From Albidovulum sp. (GTDB lineage Bacteria; Pseudomonadota; Alphaproteobacteria; Rhodobacterales; Rhodobacteraceae): DNA of 64,000 bases. Position 1 is the first letter of the stretch. Each line of letters starts with the position of its first letter. Position numbers and translations under genes: made by a program. The DNA lies in the NCBI GenBank assembly GCA_020637635.1, contig JACKKB010000002.1:1-64000 (forward strand). Direction: 5' to 3'. The notes beneath the pieces are model-generated. The model ran no database searches, was not told where the DNA came from, and was given only the letters and a program-made list of their open reading frames with translations. Below, piece after piece: positions 62,547-64,000 of this stretch.

Positions 62547-63218
62547 TCAGGCCTCGATCCGGTAGCCGGCGCCGCGCACGGTGTGAATGAGCTCGGTCGC
62601 GAAGGGCTTGTCGACCTTGGCGCGCAGCCGGCTGATATGGGTCTCGACGACATTGGTCTGGGGGTCGAAGCTGATGTCCCAGACCGCCTCGAGCAGCATG
62701 GTCCGGGTCTGCACCCTGCCCTTGCGGCGCAGGAGATGTTCGAGAAGCGTGAATTCCCGCGGCAGAAGGTCGATCTCCTGCCCCGCGCGGGTGACCTTGC
62801 GGCGCAGCAGGTCCATCGTCAGATCGCCGGCCTTCAGAACGGTCTGCTCCTGCGCGACCTGCGGCCGCCGCGCCAGCGCCGCGATGCGCGCCGAAAGCTC
62901 GCCGAAGGCGAAGGGCTTCACCAGATAGTCGTCGCCCCCCGCCCGCAGCCCCTCGATCCGGTCGTCGACCCCGCCAAGCGAGGTGAGGAACAGGACCGGC
63001 GTCTGGTTCAGCGCGCCGCGCAACGTCTTGACGAGCGCAAGCCCGTCGAGCCCCGGCAGCATGCGGTCGACCACCAGCACGTCGTAGGGAGTGGCGCTGG
63101 CGCGGATCAACCCGTCGCGCCCGTCTTCCACGAGATCGACCACATGGCCCTCTTCGCGCAAGCCCTCGGCGACGTAGCTGCCGGTCGTCCGGTCGTCCTC
63201 GATCACCAGTATCTTCAT
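62547..63218 (-). CDS. OmpR family response regulator
   Basis: 223 residues. Receiver domain with the acidic pair DD near the start (VIEDD), phospho-acceptor Asp in VVDRMLPGLDG, Thr/Ser in FLTSLGG and Lys in LVKPF. The C-terminal winged helix ends with NVVETHISRLRAKVDKPFATELIHTVRGAGYRIEA. It is the first gene of the two-component operon and is divergent from the DegP gene, a likely target. Confidence 0.94.
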   Translation of the reverse strand: MKILVIEDDRTTGSYVAEGLREEGHVVDLVEDGRDGLIRASATPYDVLVVDRMLPGLDGLALVKTLRGALNQTPVLFLTSLGGVDDRIEGLRAGGDDYLVKPFAFGELSARIAALARRPQVAQEQTVLKAGDLTMDLLRRKVTRAGQEIDLLPREFTLLEHLLRRKGRVQTRTMLLEAVWDISFDPQTNVVETHISRLRAKVDKPFATELIHTVRGAGYRIEA

Positions 63219-63434
63219 CTCGGTTCCGTCCCGCGCCCGCCTTGCGACCCGCCGCCCGTGGATCCCCGGGTGCCCCCGGGGCCGCCCCGGGGTTTCGCTG
63301 GCGCAAACCTAGCGTCGTCCCGCGGCGCGGCAAGTCCCCTCGGCGGTCCCGTTCGACCAGCCTGGGCCCCGCGCCTCGCGCCGCGATTGCGGGCCGATTA
63401 CAAAATCGCAATCCCTGCCGCAAGCGACCCGGCG

Positions 63435-63456
63435 AACCTCACACCCGGGTGAGGTT
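63435..63456. promoter_or_regulatory. inverted repeat before degP-like gene, candidate operator
   Basis: AACCTCAC-ACCCGG-GTGAGGTT, perfect 8-bp arms, followed 9 bp later by TATAGT (63466-63471) which could be the -10 of the protease promoter. The whole gap 63219-63543 (325 bp) shows no gene. The repeat is a candidate binding site for the adjacent response regulator or another factor. Confidence 0.5.
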
Positions 63457-63543
63457 ACACAACTGTATAGTCCGGGTCAGGCGCCGGACAAACCGGGTCG
63501 TGACCTTCAGGGGCATCTTACCGCGCAACGGAGTTCAACCGTC

Positions 63544-64000
63544 ATGACCACCCTTCCCAGATATCCCCGGATCGCCGCCACCGTGCTTGCGACCATGCTT
63601 GCCGGCACGAGCATCACCGCGCTCACCGCTGTCCCTTCCTACGCTTCGGTTCCGGCCGGAGGCTATGCCGATCTCGTCGACAAGGTCTCGCCCGCGGTCG
63701 TCTATGTCGAGGTGACCGAAAAGCCTGCCGATGTCGCCTCGATGGGCGACAACGGACAGATGCCGCAATCATTGCCCTTCGAGGAGTTCCAGCGCCGTTT
63801 CGGCATACCCTTCGGCATGATGCCGCAAATGCCCGGCGGCCCGGGCGACCAGGGCGCGCAGGACGCGCCTAAGCGCCAGGGCGTAGGCTCGGGCTTCATC
63901 ATCTCGTCCGACGGGCTGATCGTCACCAACAACCATGTCGTCGATGGCGCCGAGAGCGTGCGCGTGAAGCTTGCCGATGGCAGCTCGCTTGATGCCAAGG
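63544..64000 (+). CDS. DegP/HtrA (Do family) serine protease, cut by the window end
   Basis: 152 residues visible, starting MTTLPRYPRIAATVLATMLAG with a Sec signal peptide. The mature N-terminus (SPAVVYVEVTEKP), a Met/Pro/Gly-rich LA-loop (FGMMPQMPGGPGDQG), then GVGSGFIISSDGLIVTNNHVVDGA, where NNHVV holds the catalytic His. The catalytic Ser and the PDZ domains lie beyond the window. It degrades misfolded periplasmic proteins. The divergent two-component operon suggests envelope-stress control, as for Cpx/DegP in other bacteria. Confidence 0.93.
   Translation, partial: MTTLPRYPRIAATVLATMLAGTSITALTAVPSYASVPAGGYADLVDKVSPAVVYVEVTEKPADVASMGDNGQMPQSLPFEEFQRRFGIPFGMMPQMPGGPGDQGAQDAPKRQGVGSGFIISSDGLIVTNNHVVDGAESVRVKLADGSSLDAK

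Overview
The window is a gene-dense, high-GC chromosome segment from an alphaproteobacterium. It is most likely a member of the Rhodobacteraceae/Rhodobacterales: the protein families, the DUF1013 regulator next to dnaX-ybaB-recR, the CCCCCGG-type intergenic hairpin and the long Ala/Glu tail on ribosomal protein L3 all point that way. Assignment to family level is inference from protein resemblance. No rRNA, CRISPR array, prophage or intact insertion sequence was found. One tRNA gene, tRNA-Trp(CCA), is present.

Layout. (1) 0-12 kb: a kinase/PLP-enzyme pair resembling hydroxylysine kinase and phospho-lyase, a divergent GAPDH-like enzyme, RNase T2, the TrcR/DUF1013 regulator, the dnaX-ybaB-recR replication/repair block, and a deoC / tandem-domain aldehyde dehydrogenase / FAH-family operon. 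(2) 12.2-19.7 kb: an eight-gene, mostly overlapping minus-strand operon with a long coiled-coil protein, a degenerate AAA+ ATPase, four membrane proteins and two large proteins of unknown function. One of its genes is clearly AT-rich and probably acquired. This is my leading candidate for an undescribed multi-protein machine. (3) 19.8-27.6 kb: accessory metabolism and scars: an M20 amidohydrolase, an orphan peptide-type binding protein, a methyltransferase, a cupin, an L,D-transpeptidase, a broken ppGpp-hydrolase-like gene, creatinase, an apparent IS3-family transposase remnant, and a 2-oxoglutarate oxygenase directly behind rplP.

(4) 27.7-54.8 kb: the transcription/translation super-cluster on the minus strand. 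In transcription order it is tRNA-Trp, secE, nusG, rplK, rplA, rplJ, rplL, rpoB, [sulfotransferase], rpoC, [DMT transporter and a GT2 / LAB_N / GT39 / PAP2 lipid A-type group], rpsL, rpsG, fusA, tuf, rpsJ, rplC, rplD, rplW, rplB, rpsS, rplV, rpsC, rplP. It is interrupted by foreign functions at two places, and the S10 part ends at rplP without rpmC and rpsQ. A strong sigma70-type promoter stands before rpsL. Hairpins mark the rplL-rpoB, rplA-rplJ, secE-nusG, tuf-rpsJ and rplW-rplB junctions and the ends of rpoC and rplP.

(5) 54.9-61.1 kb: a plus-strand operon of a trimethylamine-dehydrogenase-like flavoprotein, an MttB-family methyltransferase without pyrrolysine, a CocE/NonD hydrolase and a TetR regulator. 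It probably degrades a methylated amine conjugate. (6) 61.1-64 kb: an OmpR-type response regulator with its histidine kinase, divergent from a DegP/HtrA protease that runs off the window end; this looks like an envelope-stress module.
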